Assembly (NCBI GenBank): GCA_021405325.1
Contig: QWII01000040.1
Coordinates: 62,001-126,000, forward strand
Direction: 5' to 3'
Length of the DNA stretch: 64,000 bases
DNA from: Caldilinea sp. CFX5
GTDB taxonomy: Bacteria; Chloroflexota; Anaerolineae; Caldilineales; Caldilineaceae
Shown here: piece after piece, positions 47,918-57,500 of the stretch
How the letters are laid out: each line of letters opens with the position of its first letter
Numbering within the stretch: the first letter of the stretch is position 1
Notes under the pieces: model-generated
The model's database searches: none
Told to the model about the DNA's origin: nothing
Seen by the model: only the letters and a program-made list of their open reading frames with translations
Translations under genes and position numbers: made by a program

Positions 47918-50440
47918 TTAGCCGATGATGATGTTGATGACCTGTTGCAGATCGACAATGTTCCAGGTGTTATCGCGATTGAGGTCGCCACGTGTCCACC
48001 ACTCGCGGGGGTAGAGGGTGAAGTCCGGGTTGTCGCTGCGCAGAATCATGTTGATAAGCACCTGCAGGTCCACAATGTTGACCGTGCGGTCACAATTGAT
48101 GTCGCCGGTGATGACACAGTTGTCGCTGGCGCCTTGGTAGTCAACCACCAGGGCAAAGGGCTGGGTGCCGCCGGGCAAATTGGGGTTGGGGCTGACCGGC
48201 ACATTGGTTCCCCGCACTTCCACCGTCCAGATGCCGGGGGCCGCGGTTTGGATGTAGACATTTTCCACATTGTTGGTGCGATCGGCTTGCCCGCCGCCCT
48301 GCAACGTCCAGCCGCCGCCAAAGTGGTTGCCGATATAGGTAACCGCTTCGGGCGAGGTGACAACCAGATCCAGGTTATTGACCAGATCGGGGCCAGCCGC
48401 CGGGTTGCCGGGGGCATCGTTCCAGACCAGCGTAATCTTCAAGGGACCGCCGCCGCCGGGGATGGTGTAGCTGTAGCGGGCGACGTTGCCGGTGGCGACG
48501 CCGGTGGGGTCATCGACAAATTGCGCCGTCTTATCGGTGGCATTGACCAGGTTGATCCGCCCCCAGCCCTCATGGACGTTGGGGATCGGGAAGCGGTTGT
48601 CGTTGACGCCGTCGTTGTTCTCATCCAGCACGTCCACCGCTGAGTTGATCAAGGTGGCCTTAATCAAGGCCGAGCTAGGCGTGACCTGATGCGCTTCCTG
48701 ATAAAATTCCCGCACAATGGCCGCGGCGCCAGTGACAATGGGCGCCGCCATCGAGGTGCCGCCAAAATATTTGTAATGCTCATTGAAGGGCAGCCCATCG
48801 CCGTCTTCCTGGTAAGCATTATTCTGCGGGTTGACCGGGTCGTTGTTATAGCCCCGTTGGTACAGATCCGAATAGCCGGAGAGAATCCAGGTGCCGGGCG
48901 CCACTATGTCGGGCTTGATGCGGCCATCACGCGTCGGCCCGCGACTGGAGAAGGCGGCCATCTGTTCGGCATTGCCGGCGGAAAGGTCGCTGCGCAACGG
49001 CTCTTGCGGGAAGCGGGTCGAACCCCAAGGGTCGATCACATTCCGCCCCCCCATCTGGGCGCACGATTGGCCGTTGACTTCAGAGAGATAATCGCCCGGC
49101 AAGCTGGTGTCACAGGGGAAGCCATCGGCGCGGGCATTTTCGCTGGCGCCGACCGTGATGACGTTTTTGGCCGTGCCTGGCGCACCTACCGAGCCGTTAT
49201 CCACAATGCCATCGCCATTGCGATCAACGCCACTGTTACCGGCGGAAAAGACAATGGTCATGTCGGAAACCTGGTGCAAAAAGGCATCAGTGCGCGCCGA
49301 GCGGGCCGTATAGGCGCCGGCCGCCGACGCACCCCAGGAATTGTTATGAATGCGGGCGCCGGCCTGATAGGCTTGCTGATAGAGCTGGGCCACATCTTGC
49401 GGCAACCCAATCAGGCGATAGCCGTCATCGACTGTCTCGCTTTTGCAGGCGGACTTGACAATGACGTAGTTTTCCACTGCCTGGAAGACCAACTCGGCAT
49501 CGGGCGCCACCCCGCGACCTACGCCATTTGGCCCGGCCAACCCCGCGCCGAGCGCCGAAACGGCCACATGGGTGCCGTGACCGCTCTCCACATCCTGGGT
49601 GCCGTCATCGACAATGCTGGCAATACAATTGTCATCGATCACACCGGGCCAGTTGAAGATCTCGCGGATGCGGCGATTGGGAATGTCGGGGAACTCCTCG
49701 ATCTTGTCGCCCCGATCCAGACCGGAGTCGACCACGCCGATGACTTGGTTCTGGCCGGTGTAGCCATTGGCATGAACCGTGTTGGCGCCGACAATGACAC
49801 CGCCGCCATATTCATTGTGGGATTCCACCGGCAGATTCTCTTCAATCCAGGCCACATCGCTCACTTTAGCAATGGCCTTCACCTGCGGCCCGTTGGCGCT
49901 GACCACCAGCACATCGTTCTGACGACTCAAGACGGGAATGTTCTGGGCAATGAGCGCCTGGGCGACCGCTTTGGCGTCGGCGCCGGGGTGGACCAGGACG
50001 GTATAGGTTTTCAGCGTGCCGGCATCCAGCGCCAGGTTGAATTTATAGCCCGGCTGGTAGGGATCGACAAAGCGCACAGTGGTCTGGCTCTTCACCTGAT
50101 TCGCCTGCTCCGGCGTCATGCGGGTGACAAAGGCGTTGTCGGGGATATATTCCAACAATTGGGCGCCGGTGGCAAGGACGGCGGACTTCCAGGCGCCCTG
50201 CACCGGCCCGGCAAATTGCACCAGGTAATAGGCGGGCTGACCGGCGGGTAAGGCGCCCAGGGTCAATTCCGGGTCAAGCGGCAGCGCCGTCTGACCGGGG
50301 GTAAAGGCGCCGACTTCCAACTGAATGGTGGACGGCGGTTGCTGCGCCACTGGGGCGGCATAGCCGGTGGCAGGCGCCATGTTCAGCAGCAGTGAACAAG
50401 CGCCGAGCAAGGCAAGGGCTTTGTAGAATGATTTGCGCAT
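47918..50440 (-). CDS. secreted subtilisin-like (S8) peptidase with C-terminal dockerin
   Basis: An 840-residue preproprotein: signal peptide, propeptide (about 60-200), S8 catalytic domain, a jelly-roll/P-domain-like region (about 640-770) and a dockerin. The triad is Asp about 238 (VVDSGLDRG), His about 288 (GHGTHVA) and Ser about 563 (GGTSMAAP), with the oxyanion Asn in HNNSWGA. The dockerin has two calcium-loop repeats, GDINCDRTVNIVDLQVLINM (779-798) and GDLNRDNTWNIVDLQQVINI (818-837), and ends the protein. Alone among the eight secreted proteins it lacks the C-terminal L-P-x-x-x-R motif. AGGAGAGAGG upstream supports ATG 50440. It heads a likely operon with two cohesin-like proteins. Confidence 0.92.
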   Translation of the reverse strand: MRKSFYKALALLGACSLLLNMAPATGYAAPVAQQPPSTIQLEVGAFTPGQTALPLDPELTLGALPAGQPAYYLVQFAGPVQGAWKSAVLATGAQLLEYIPDNAFVTRMTPEQANQVKSQTTVRFVDPYQPGYKFNLALDAGTLKTYTVLVHPGADAKAVAQALIAQNIPVLSRQNDVLVVSANGPQVKAIAKVSDVAWIEENLPVESHNEYGGGVIVGANTVHANGYTGQNQVIGVVDSGLDRGDKIEEFPDIPNRRIREIFNWPGVIDDNCIASIVDDGTQDVESGHGTHVAVSALGAGLAGPNGVGRGVAPDAELVFQAVENYVIVKSACKSETVDDGYRLIGLPQDVAQLYQQAYQAGARIHNNSWGASAAGAYTARSARTDAFLHQVSDMTIVFSAGNSGVDRNGDGIVDNGSVGAPGTAKNVITVGASENARADGFPCDTSLPGDYLSEVNGQSCAQMGGRNVIDPWGSTRFPQEPLRSDLSAGNAEQMAAFSSRGPTRDGRIKPDIVAPGTWILSGYSDLYQRGYNNDPVNPQNNAYQEDGDGLPFNEHYKYFGGTSMAAPIVTGAAAIVREFYQEAHQVTPSSALIKATLINSAVDVLDENNDGVNDNRFPIPNVHEGWGRINLVNATDKTAQFVDDPTGVATGNVARYSYTIPGGGGPLKITLVWNDAPGNPAAGPDLVNNLDLVVTSPEAVTYIGNHFGGGWTLQGGGQADRTNNVENVYIQTAAPGIWTVEVRGTNVPVSPNPNLPGGTQPFALVVDYQGASDNCVITGDINCDRTVNIVDLQVLINMILRSDNPDFTLYPREWWTRGDLNRDNTWNIVDLQQVINIIIG

Positions 50441-50507
50441 GAACCTCTCTCCTTCGGGGTCGATGCTGGGCCGGCCGGTGCGCCGGCAGTCGTGGATACG
50501 ATTCCTC

Positions 50508-50582
50508 CCGCTCGTAGCCGCCTAAAAGGCAACCGGTGACTGGCGTTTGGGCGCCGGTTGCCTTTTAGGCGGCTACGAGCGG
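50508..50582. repeat. perfect 29-bp-arm palindrome (REP-like family)
   Basis: CCGCTCGTAGCCGCCTAAAA continuing to 50536 pairs perfectly with 50554-50582. The outer GCTCGTAGCC and the loop-side CCGGTGACTGGCG are the family features; the middle (GCCTAAAAGGC) is unique to this copy. It lies in the 320-base spacer upstream of the subtilase gene. Confidence 0.9.
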
Positions 50583-50674
50583 ACGGGGGTATTGTGCTTG
50601 TTTGTGTAGAACCGGTTCTGTTTTCATCTAATGCCGGCAGGAGCGGTTTTTGCACATGGGTGGGGACGAACACC

Positions 50675-50718
50675 AAAAAAGGAGTGACTGGTCATTGTGC
50701 TGACCAGTCACTCCTTTT
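50675..50718 (-). terminator. rho-independent terminator of the 1142-residue LRR gene
   Basis: AAAAGGAGTGACTGGTCA (50677-50694) pairs perfectly with 50701-50718; on the minus strand the stem runs into six T residues. It lies 45 bases after the stop at 50763. Confidence 0.9.
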
Positions 50719-50762
50719 CCTGAGACTTGTTGAAGGGGGAGAGGAGAAGACTAAAGTCTTTA

Positions 50763-53700
50763 CTACCGTTGCGCCACCGGCAAGTAGAGGCGATTGTTGA
50801 GCGGAATCGGCGCCATGACGGCGGTCACTTCGACGGGGCGGGCGTGGAGACCCTCGCTGTCCTGGGCATAAACGATAAAGCGGTAGCGTCCGTTCAGGTT
50901 TAGCCCGGCGACGTACCGTCCGTTACCTTCCGGTTGCAATTCAACCAGGAGTAGCTTGGCGTCGGCGGCGGGATCTTCGGGGATGAAGCCGGCGCCGGTG
51001 AGGGGTGGGGTGTAGTCGGGAGGGTAGAGCAGCGCCCAGACACGCAATGGCGTTGCACCATTGTCGGCGGTGGTCACGTGCAGGACATTGGCAATGATCC
51101 GCACATCGGCCAGGGTGGGCGGCCAGAGCGCGGCGCCGGTGACAGGGGTGGCGCCGCCAAAGCTGCGCAAGGAAGCTTGCAACGCGTCATCCACCTCGTT
51201 GGGGACGCCGTTGCCGTCAGCGTCGAGCCAGGGCAGTTGCCAAAGCTCCCCTTCGCGGGAACGGTGTGAGGTAAAGAGCGCGGTGCGCGTCTCCCAGTAG
51301 GCGCCAAAGAGATGTTGCCCCTGGCGCAGCGCGGTGAGCAGATGGTCGGAAAAGTGCAACCCCTGGCGGGAGGCAAAGGCGCGCTGGGTCGCCGTGGTGG
51401 CGGTGAGGATCACCCGACCCGGCTTGCTCAGGGTCGGGTTGCCGTTGATCAAGCTGCCGGCATAGGGGGCGTCGATGATCACATTGATCGGCACACCGGG
51501 GACGCTCTCTTCCAACTGGGTTAGCCAGGCGGTCAGGTCGGCGACCGTGACCGCCTGGCCGGCGGCCTCATCAAGCCAGAAGCGACCGGCTTCGCCATTG
51601 CCAATCAGGTAGAGGGTCAAGGCCCGTTGCCGGTTGACCTTGTCCAGCGCCCAGGAGACAATGGCATCGCGCAACAGTTCCGAGGTGACGCCGCCGTCCA
51701 CGCCGGGGCGTGTGGCAGTAGCGGAAAGATAGCGGATATGCTCGTCGCTATAGCCGTTGCTGCGGAAGAGGTTGTACGCAGCGTCGGCCACGGTAGCAAG
51801 ATTGGCCTGGAGGATTGCGCCGTTCGCCAACCGACCGGCGACCAGGATCACGGCGCCCACTCCGGTCTCATCGCCTAGCGCCCGCACAGCGACGCGATAG
51901 GTGTACAAGTCACCGCCGGCCTGCCCATCGTGGTTGACCAGCTTGAGCCAGAGCGCGCCGGCTTGAGTCGGCTGATAGTCGAGGCGGGCGCCGTTGCTAA
52001 AGGGTTCATTCTGCTGCGCCACCGGCTCACCGGCGCAAGCCGTATAGAGCGCCAAAGTGACATCCACCGGCGAACCGGCCGGGATCTGCACATCAACGCG
52101 GTAGGTAAAACCAGGCTGGACAGGGATTTGTAGCCAATCAACGTCGCCGGGCGTGTGGAAGGTATGGTCGAGCAGCCGGCCATCGACCGCCAGGGTGCGG
52201 GCGGCGGCGCAGGTGTTGTCATCCTCAAAAGGGTCGCCGGCGCCGAGGGTGGTGGTCGCGGCGCTGACGACCGGCGTCAAATCGCTCCATAACTCATTTT
52301 GCTGCTCATGGTGGGCTGGAGTGTAGCTGCGCACCTGGAAGTAATAGGTGGTGTTGGTATTAAGACCCGTCACCGTATAGGCGTTGCTGCGCTTGCTGGG
52401 GGTCTGGCCGTGGACGGTGAAGGGGCCGGCGGGGTCGGTGGCGTACCTCACTTCGTAAAAGCCGCCGTCCAGGGTGTAAGCAGTCGGCGTCCAGGTAAGG
52501 GCAATGGCGCTGCTCGACTGTTGATGGGCGGTTAGGGTGGTGGGCGCCAGCGTCTGGGTGGCAAACCAGCCGGGCGCTTTGGCGTCGAGTAACTCTTGTA
52601 GGCTGGGTAGCGGGGCATAGAGCGCATTGTAATCCAGTTTCACCTCAACTAGATCGCGCATGTTGACCATGCCCAGCGGCAGCGCGCCGCGCAACCCGTT
52701 GTTGTGCAGATAGAAATTGCGCAGATTGACCAGTTTGCCCAGTTCAGGCGGCACGGCGCCGCTGAAACGGTTGCCGTGCAGGTCGAGCAGCCGCAGTTCG
52801 GTCAGGTTGCCCAGGGCGGGGGGCAGGGGGCCGCTCAACGCATTCTCCGCCACGGTGAACTCATTGAGTTGGCGCAAATGGCCCAGTTCCACCGGCAGCG
52901 CGCCGCTCAATTGGTTGTTGTGCAGCTTCAAATGGGTCAGTTGGGTGAGCGCACCCAGTTCCACCGGCAGCGGCCCGCTCAGTTGGTTGTTGTCCAGACG
53001 CAGGGTGCGCAAGTTGGTCAACTTGCCCAACGCCGGCGGGATGGGGCCTTGCAACTGGTTGCCGTGCAGCAGTAGATGGGCCAGCAACGACAGGTCGCCC
53101 AGTTGCGGCGGGATGGCACCGGTAAAGCCGTTGCCGCTCAGAAAGAGGATGGAGAGATGGGTAAGCTGGCCTAGCGCCGGCGGCAGCGCGCCGCTGAGCT
53201 GGTTATCGGCCAGATACAACTCTTCCAAGTTGTGGAGTTGCCCCCAGGTCGGCGGGATGGCGCCGGTAAAGCGATTGGTGTACAAGCTCAGGGATTCGAG
53301 ATAGGTCAACTGCCCCAGCGCCGGCGGCAGCGCGCCGGTCAGTTGATTGCTATCCAGATGCAGGGTCTTTAGGTTGCTCAGCCGCTCCAGGCCGGCGGGT
53401 AGGTCGCCTTGCAGTTGATTGCTGTTGAGAACCAGGGCGGTGAGCGCCGTCAAGTTGCTCACTTCCGGTGGAATGGGGCCGCTCAACTGGTTGCGATCCA
53501 GACGCAGCACCGTCAGCCCGCTCAGGGTGCCCAGCGCCGGCGGGATGTTCCCTTGCAAGCGGTTGTTATGCAGGTAGAGCGTCGTTAGTTGTGCGAGCGC
53601 CCCCAGTTGCGTCGGAATGGCGCCGGTGAGATAGTTGGTGCTTAATGAAAGCGTTTGCAGGTTGGTCAAGTTCCCCAATTCCACCGGGATCGCGCCGCTA

Positions 53701-54191
53701 AAGCGATTGCCATCCAGGTAAAGCGACGTCAACGAGCGGAGTTGCCCCAACGCCGGCGGCAGCGCCCCCGCGATTTGATTATTACTCAGCGCCAGAAAGC
53801 CGAGGCTGGGTAAGTCCGCAATGGCGGGCGGCAGCGTTCCTGTCAACCCATTGGCCGGGAGCATGAGCCAGGTCACATTGCCAAAGAGACAATGCACCCC
53901 CACCCACCCGCGCGGGTTGAAGCTTGTCCCCACCCAGCTACAGGGGGTGTTGCTCTGCAGCCAGTTGCTATTGTCCAACCAACCGGGGCCGCCGGTACTG
54001 TTGTAGAAGTCCACGAGGGCAGCACATTCACTCTGGGGGATTTCGGTAACAGTGGTGCAATCAAAGGCGCTTTGCGCCCGGGCCACGGCCGAGGCAATAC
54101 CCAAGGTCTTGGTCAGGCCGGGCAAGCCGACCAGTATAAGTAACAAGCCGCCGCTCACCACGCGGAGCAGCCAACGATCGGTCGTCGTCAT
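50763..54191 (-). CDS. secreted LRR protein with PPC and catalytically dead C13-like domain
   Basis: A 1142-residue protein: signal peptide, a cysteine-containing cap (PQSECAALVDFYNSTGGPGW), about 17 plant-type leucine-rich repeats of 24 residues, a fibronectin III-like domain, a PPC domain (DPFEDDNTCAAARTLAVDG), a C13/legumain-like domain, an Ig-like domain and the C-terminus RLYLPVAQR. Compared with the two paralogues, the C13 histidine position reads YLIGNGEAG instead of YLIDHGDKG (about residue 864). The cysteine position reads IIDAPYAGS instead of LIEACYSGS (about 909). Both catalytic residues are therefore missing and it should be inactive. AAAGGATG upstream fixes ATG 54191. Confidence 0.87.
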   Translation of the reverse strand: MTTTDRWLLRVVSGGLLLILVGLPGLTKTLGIASAVARAQSAFDCTTVTEIPQSECAALVDFYNSTGGPGWLDNSNWLQSNTPCSWVGTSFNPRGWVGVHCLFGNVTWLMLPANGLTGTLPPAIADLPSLGFLALSNNQIAGALPPALGQLRSLTSLYLDGNRFSGAIPVELGNLTNLQTLSLSTNYLTGAIPTQLGALAQLTTLYLHNNRLQGNIPPALGTLSGLTVLRLDRNQLSGPIPPEVSNLTALTALVLNSNQLQGDLPAGLERLSNLKTLHLDSNQLTGALPPALGQLTYLESLSLYTNRFTGAIPPTWGQLHNLEELYLADNQLSGALPPALGQLTHLSILFLSGNGFTGAIPPQLGDLSLLAHLLLHGNQLQGPIPPALGKLTNLRTLRLDNNQLSGPLPVELGALTQLTHLKLHNNQLSGALPVELGHLRQLNEFTVAENALSGPLPPALGNLTELRLLDLHGNRFSGAVPPELGKLVNLRNFYLHNNGLRGALPLGMVNMRDLVEVKLDYNALYAPLPSLQELLDAKAPGWFATQTLAPTTLTAHQQSSSAIALTWTPTAYTLDGGFYEVRYATDPAGPFTVHGQTPSKRSNAYTVTGLNTNTTYYFQVRSYTPAHHEQQNELWSDLTPVVSAATTTLGAGDPFEDDNTCAAARTLAVDGRLLDHTFHTPGDVDWLQIPVQPGFTYRVDVQIPAGSPVDVTLALYTACAGEPVAQQNEPFSNGARLDYQPTQAGALWLKLVNHDGQAGGDLYTYRVAVRALGDETGVGAVILVAGRLANGAILQANLATVADAAYNLFRSNGYSDEHIRYLSATATRPGVDGGVTSELLRDAIVSWALDKVNRQRALTLYLIGNGEAGRFWLDEAAGQAVTVADLTAWLTQLEESVPGVPINVIIDAPYAGSLINGNPTLSKPGRVILTATTATQRAFASRQGLHFSDHLLTALRQGQHLFGAYWETRTALFTSHRSREGELWQLPWLDADGNGVPNEVDDALQASLRSFGGATPVTGAALWPPTLADVRIIANVLHVTTADNGATPLRVWALLYPPDYTPPLTGAGFIPEDPAADAKLLLVELQPEGNGRYVAGLNLNGRYRFIVYAQDSEGLHARPVEVTAVMAPIPLNNRLYLPVAQR

Positions 54192-54245
54192 GATAGCATC
54201 CTTTCGGATCAAAGGGTCTGTCATTATTGAAAAGCGCTGTGCACA

Positions 54246-54520
54246 CAACAACGGATTTAGGCAGCAGCGGATTTTGTGTTTGGGCCGGGTGGTTTGCCGG
54301 TGGGATACCGACGCGCCCGGGTCAGAAATCCGTTCCTGCCCAAATCCGTTGTTCTGTTCCGCCCCCTAGCGCGTTACCACCAAACTCAACAACGGATTTA
54401 GGCAGCAGCGGATTTTGTGTTTGGGCCGGGCGGTTTGCCGGTAGGATACCGACGCGCCCGGGTCAGAAATCCGTTCCTGCCCAAATCCGTTGTTCTGTTC
54501 CGCCCCCTAGCGCGTTACCA
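54246..54520. repeat. 141-base tandem duplication spanning the end of the large LRR gene
   Basis: 54246-54379 and 54387-54520 are the same 134 bases with about two differences. Each copy is itself a hairpin (AACAACGGATTTAGGCAG at 54247-54264 against 54336-54353). The right copy contains the stop codon and last three codons of the 1577-residue gene; the left copy keeps that fragment as a non-functional remnant. It fills the 315-base gap between the two LRR genes. Confidence 0.92.
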
Positions 54521-57500
54521 ACGGCAAATAAACGTGCGCGTTGCTCGCGAATTGGCCGCCGACCGGCGCCGCGGTGTTGACGGTGATGACCGCCGGGCGC
54601 GCTTGTAAGCCGTCGCTGTCCTGGGCGTGGACGACCACCCGGTAGAGACCGAGCTGGGTAAAGCCGGGGTAATGCAACTGGTAGCGGTCACCCACCAGGG
54701 TCAGGTCAGCTTTGGGTGCGTTGTCGGGGGTTAACTCGTTGCCGCTGGTTGGCGGTTGATAGCCCGGCGGGTAGATGACGGCCCAGACACGAGCCAGCGT
54801 ACCATTGTCGCGCACATCGGCCTGGATCTGGCGTTGGCCGTTGACGGCGGCGCTCTCCTGCACGGAAGCAATGTAGGGGGGCCAAAGTTGACTGGACGCC
54901 TGGCTGTTGACGGCAAAGAGAGTGCGGCGGGCGGCGATGGCGGCATCCTCCAACTCATTGGGTGCGCCGTCGCCGTCGGCGTCGAGCCAGGGGTCTTGGA
55001 TCAACGCACTCACCTGGCGGGCGGCAATGCGCGCTTCCCAGAAGCCGCTAAAGAGGTGATGGCCCTGACGCAGCGCGGTGAAGAGATAGTCGGAGAAGTA
55101 GGCGCCCTCTTCCGAGGCAAAGGCCAGATTGTGCAGATTGGTCGAAGTCATGATGACGCGCCCCGCTTTACTGAGGGAGCCGGCGTTATTGAAGCCGGCG
55201 ATAAAACTGCCGGAGTAGCACGCTTCGATCAGCACATTGATGGCGACATTGGGCGCCGTCTCCTCCAGCCGGTCGAGCCATTCATCCAGTTGGGCCGGGG
55301 TGAGACGCTGCCCCTGGGTCTCATCGACATAGAAAAGGCCCTTGTCGCCGTGGTCGATCAGGTAGAGCGTCAACCCTTGACTTTCGCTCACGCGACTCTT
55401 GGCCCAGGTGGTGATGGCATAGTGCAGGTTTGCCAAGGTCGCTGCGCCATCGACGCCGGGGTTGTTTGTGGCAGTCGAGAGATAGTAGATGTTGTCGGCG
55501 CTATAGCCGTTGTTGAGAAGCGTTTGGTAGAGGGTGGCGGTGACCTGGTCAATGTTCTTCTGCACATCGTCGGTGGCATAGAGACGACCGCCCAGCAGGA
55601 TAACGGCGCCGTTGGCCGTTTCACCATCAAGGGCGCGCACGGCGATCTGATAGGTGGCGTTGTTACCGGCAGTTCCCCGTTCGTTGCGCAATTGCAGATA
55701 GTAGGCGCCGGCGGTCGCCGCCGTAAAACTGTATTGGACGCCGGGGCTGAAGCTCTCGTTCGCTTGCTGCGGGTTGGGGTCGGCGCACCCGGCATAGAGC
55801 TTGAGGGCGACATCCACGGTTGAATCAGCCGGCGGCTGCACGTCGATGCGATAGGCGACGCCGGCGCGCGCCGTAAATTGCACCCAATCGACATCGGTAG
55901 CTTGGTGAAAGTTATGATGGTCAAAGGCGCCATTGGTGACGATGGCGCGGGCTTGGGCGCAGGTGTCATCGTTCTCATAGCCATCACCGACGCCGGAAAT
56001 GTTGCTGGTGGTGGCGCTGACCGGGGCGCTATAGTCGCTCCATAGCTCGTTGGGTTGACCGCTACCGGCGGGGGTATAGGTGCGCACGCGGAAGAAATAG
56101 GTGCTGTTGGGCGCCAGGCCGTCCACCGTATAACCCGGTGTGCGTTTGTCCACGGTGCGACCGTGGGGCGTATAGGGACCGGCGGCGCCGGCGGCGACCT
56201 CCACGACATAGGCGCCGCCATCACCGCCATAGGCAATTGGCGTCCAACTCAGGGCGATGGCGTCACTCCGTTCGGGCAGCGCCTGGACACTGGTCGGCGG
56301 CAGCGTCTGGGTGGCGGCCCAGGTTGGCGCTTTGCTGGTCAAAAAGGCGCGCAGCGACTCATCGGTCGCCGTCAGTCCATTGTTGGCGAGATCCAGGGTG
56401 ATCAACCGGGTAAGGCCGGCCAGCTCCGGCGGGATGGCGCCGCGTAGATCATTAGCCGCGACGCTCAGTTCAAGCAGGTTGACCAGCTTGCCCAGCTCCG
56501 CCGGCAGCGGGCCGGAGAGGCGATTGGCCGCTAGACGCAGAATTTCGAGATTGGTCAAGTTGCCCAGTTGGGGTGGCAGGGCGCCGCTCAGTTGGTTACG
56601 GTGCAGGGAGAGATGGGTCACATGGCTGAGATTGCCCAGCGCGGCGGGGATCGTCCCTTGCAGCCGGTTGTCATTCAGCCAGAGGACGCGCAGTTGGGTT
56701 AATTCCCCCAAGGCCGCCGGGATCGGGCCGCTCAACTGGTTGCCGCTCAGTTCCAGGTTGGTAAGCTGTTGCAATTGGGCCAGGGCGGCGGGAATTTCGC
56801 CACTCAGTTGGTTGAGATCCAGTTCCAGGCGTGTGAGGCTGATCAAGTTGCCCAGTTCGGGCGGAAGCGGGCCGCTCAAGCTGTTATCATAGAGACGGAG
56901 AACCTGTAAGCGCGTCAGGTTGCCCAGTTCCGGGGGAATGGGGCCGTTGAAGCGGTTGCTATAGAGCCAGAGCGTTTCCAGATTAGTCAGTCGTCCCAGG
57001 CCGGCGGGCAATGGTCCGCTGAAATAATTGCTGCCTAGCCAGAGGTTGCGCAAAGCCGGCAATTCCCCGATCGTTGGCGGCAAGGCGCCGCTCAACTGAT
57101 TGTCGTAGAGCCATAAATCTTCGAGCGCCTTGAGGTTGCTCAACCCGGCCGGCGCCTCACCGCTGAATTGGTTGCTGCTGAGGCGCAGATCGGTGAGTTG
57201 GGTCAATTGCCCCAGTTCTGGGGGCAAGGCGCCGCTGAGGCGATTGTCTTGCAGCCACAGCCCCGTCAGGTTGGTCAGGGCGCCCAGCCCGCCGGGAATG
57301 GCGCCGGTCAGTTGATTTTCGCCTAACCACAAATAGATCAGGTTCGTCAAGTTGCTCAGTTGGGGCGGAATTTCACCGGTAAGCTGGTTCACCGACAGCA
57401 GGAGATGGGTCAACCGGCGCAGGTTGCCCAGCGTCGCAGGTATGACGCCGCTGAGGCGATTGTTGAAGAGGCTCAACTCTTTTAATTGGGCTAAATTGCC

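Noticed and set aside
42962..50440. A cellulosome proper
   Set aside because: No dockerin-bearing or secreted glycoside hydrolase is present; the only GH13 enzyme in the window is cytoplasmic and lacks a dockerin. The complex, if real, is proteolytic.
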